Origin: Alisma plantago-aquatica
Taxonomy: Eukaryota; Streptophyta; Magnoliopsida; Alismatales; Alismataceae
Length of the DNA: 64,000 bases
Assembly (NCBI GenBank): GCA_963693085.1
Contig: OY856409.1
Location: 659,662,591-659,726,590, forward strand
Reading direction: 5' to 3'
The translations under genes and the position numbers were made by a program. The notes beneath the pieces were generated by a model that did no database searches, was not told where the DNA came from, and saw only the letters and a program-made list of their open reading frames with translations. Shown in pieces: positions 62,286-64,000 of the stretch. The stretch's first letter is position 1. Each line of letters begins with the position of its first letter.

Positions 62286-63825
62286 GCAAAACCGTGTAGT
62301 GAGCAAACGGTCTCAGGACCGTGTAAGGGAAAACGGTCTTCAAGACCGTTTAGCCGCGTTGACCGAGCGTGGACCGTATATGATTTCTGTTCATAATTAT
62401 GTAGGATAATCACCCACAAAATTTGAGATGATAACTCCAAAGGAATCGTGAGATATGGCCTTTCTAATCAACAACTTTAATTGAATTTACTCCTGATTTC
62501 CAATCTGTTAAAATCGCCCTTTTTGGGCAAACGGTCTCAAGACCGTGTAAGAACGTTGACCAAGCGTTTCCGTATGATATTACTGTTCAAAATAATGTTG
62601 ATTAACAACTCACCAAATTTTATGGACTAATTCCAAACGAGATAAGAGTTGAAGGATGATTACTAGGGCAAACCCTAATTGAAATCAGTACTGAAATCTC
62701 AATGATTTGATTAAGTGTTTTTGGGTTGATTAACCTAAACGGTCTCAAGACCGTTTGGGGATCAATCAAACGGTCTCAAGACCATGTGGGGAATCACCCA
62801 AGACCGTGTGGAGGTCTGGGGTCAAGTATAGTTGACCAATTGAAAGTACAAAGATACCAAATTACATTGCAATTAAGTATTGATATGATAATTAACTCAA
62901 TAGATCCAACCTTGAAGAATTTACACTAGAATACAAAAGTTGGATGGGAAAACGGTCTCAAGACCATTTGGAACTCATCCAAACGGTCTCAAGACCGTGT
63001 GGTGACAACCCAAGACCGTTTGTAGGTCTAGGGTTAAGGTAATTTGATCAATTGAGGGCCCAATTGCAATAGGTTATTGAATTAATCAAAATACTGATTT
63101 GAGACTCAATCAAGGTTCAACTCCTATCAAATCACATTAGAATTTGATGAAATCTTGGGCAAACGGTCTCAAGACCGTGTGGAGTTCATCCACACGATCT
63201 CAAGACCGTTTGGGTCAAGTTTGGGCCCAATTGGAGCTCAATTGAAGGGTTCAACCTTGTGTTGATTCACATTGTTGAGTGTTGATGGTTGAACGTTGAT
63301 GGACCTTAATTGAACCAACTTAAACCCTAATTGGATAACAATTGAGGGTCAATTGAGTGACCAATTGGTTAAGCATAACCCTAATTAACTCAATCTATAA
63401 GTGGTTACCATGGCTTTGACCATTTGGAGGCTTCAACATTGATAATCATAAACGATTGAAATCATTGAACCATGTTGGAGGTCCAAACGGTTTGAGACCA
63501 AGTGGACCAAACGGTTTCAAGACCGTTTGAGGTCACACGGTCTCAAGACCGTTTGAGGTCACACGGTCTCAAGACCATGTGAGGCCTCACGGTCTCAAGA
63601 CCGTTTGGACTCAAACGATCTCAAGATCGAGAGACACCAAACGATCTCAAACCGTGTAAGCCCTCTCGGTCTTGAAGTCAAACTTGTTAAATGGTCTACA
63701 CCCTCACACGGTTTGGGAAAACGACCTTGAAGGTCACACGGTCTTGGAGTCAACCCTAGCAAATGGTCAACTCATCCAAACGGTTTCAAACCGTTTGGAG
63801 GTTGAAGGTTGAAACTGTTTGAGGT
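62286..63825. repeat. Palindromic array in E8 LTR
   Basis: About 15-20 copies of a 20 bp inverted repeat, ideal form AAACGGTCT-CA-AGACCGTTT, plus half-sites (ACGGTTT, AGACCGTGT), are scattered over 1.5 kb. In 62331-63240 they ride on a tandem unit of about 198-213 bp: palindromes begin at 62331, 62529, 62737, 62950 and 63161. The later units carry two or three palindromes and end with a G(A/T)GGTCT(A/G)GGGT(T/C)AA stretch. From 63483 to 63660 the palindromes are packed every 20-30 bp. Variants change both arms together in places (AAACGATCT-CA-AGATCGAGA). Confidence 0.9.
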
Positions 63826-64000
63826 TTTCAAAGGCTGATTTCACTTAATCACTGGAAGATGTAAATGGTTCAATGATGCTCAAATCTAAACCCTAATGGT
63901 AACCTAGGACATTAGGGGACTAAGTGACTAATGATTTAACCCATGATGGTGATCAATGGGGTGAATTACCAAAATACCCTTGAGGGGTTCAATTGAGTAA

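Larger units (their letters stand above)
61049..64000 (+). repeat. E8 Del-type LTR, cut by window end
   Basis: It begins TGTAACATCCCTGACTTGGGTTATGAGTTAACCC. The first about 350 bp parallel LTR C2 from 42958, including GTGCAATTTACCCA-like and GCACATGTT stretches, so the two belong to related families. A TATA-like GTATATAAG lies at 61740-61748. The palindromic array fills 62286-63825. Without the right end I cannot tell a 5' LTR from a solo LTR. Short frames here are not genes. Confidence 0.75.

Noticed and set aside
62286..63825. CRISPR-like look: short palindromic repeats with spacers
   Set aside because: Spacing is irregular, repeats are degenerate and paired, the spacers themselves repeat, and the setting is a plant LTR. 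There are no cas genes.
1..64000. Search for tRNA, rRNA or intact host genes
   Set aside because: No tRNA-like clover segments, rRNA motifs or intron-containing host gene could be recognised by reading; absence is not proven without a search.

Overview
This window reads as nuclear DNA of a flowering plant, probably one with a large, repeat-rich genome. It is AT-rich. No intact single-copy gene, rRNA, tRNA or CRISPR array was found. Almost everything recognisable is retrotransposon: Ty3/gypsy chromoviruses of the Del/Tekay kind, Ty1/copia, L1-type LINEs, and a probable gypsy element carrying plant-mobile-domain (PMD) sequence. All coding regions are broken by stops and frameshifts. The families are plant-specific, but the species cannot be named from the sequence.

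Layout. (1) 132-7239: a minus-strand LARD-like gypsy element (E1) with two 3.16 kb LTRs around only 777 bp, a Met-tRNA primer binding site (PBS) and a probable 5 bp target duplication. It looks like the youngest insertion here. (2) 8221-9073: a likely solo LTR. (3) 9881-22697: a minus-strand Del/Tekay gypsy (E2) with gag, protease, integrase and chromodomain remnants but no RT/RNase H. A plus-strand copia fragment (E4, about 14450-18960) sits in it. The right LTR of E2 is cut by a copia-type LTR (A, 22698-24960), which itself holds a LINE fragment: three levels of nesting. (4) 25138-31905: a second minus-strand LARD-like gypsy (E5), LTR about 3.0 kb, with a GC-rich, ORF-bearing segment in both LTRs and a minisatellite inside. 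(5) 31906-35660: a plus-strand L1-type LINE with ORF1, endonuclease and RT, followed by a PBS-like site and a second copy (B) of the copia-type LTR (35882-37374). (6) 39495-52903: a rearranged plus-strand Del-type complex (E3): LTR tail, PBS, gag/protease remnant, an LTR of about 5 kb, a second PBS and gag start, an inverted LTR piece, a third LTR piece, then gag-protease-RT cut off by the next insertion. (7) 52904-about 61048: a minus-strand gypsy LTR and polypurine tract (E7), followed by two plus-strand, antisense PMD-like pseudogenes. (8) 61049-64000: the start of another Del-type LTR (E8), related to the 5 kb LTR of E3 and cut by the window edge.

The most unusual structure is the E8 LTR array at 62286-63825: many copies of a near-perfect palindrome (AAACGGTCT-CA-AGACCGTTT and variants), about half of them riding on a 200-213 bp higher-order repeat. 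It lies downstream of a TATA-like motif, so it should fall in the transcribed leader. The related E3 LTR has an unrelated minisatellite (GATATG-rich) in about the same place, and the E2 LTR has a third array with short inverted motifs. This suggests a site in these long LTRs that keeps acquiring different tandem arrays. Second in interest is an inverted LTR pair (48533-50205) that could fold into a hairpin of about 0.7 kb.

All assignments come from reading the sequence and recalling family motifs; no search was run. Boundaries marked 'about' may be off by tens to hundreds of bases.
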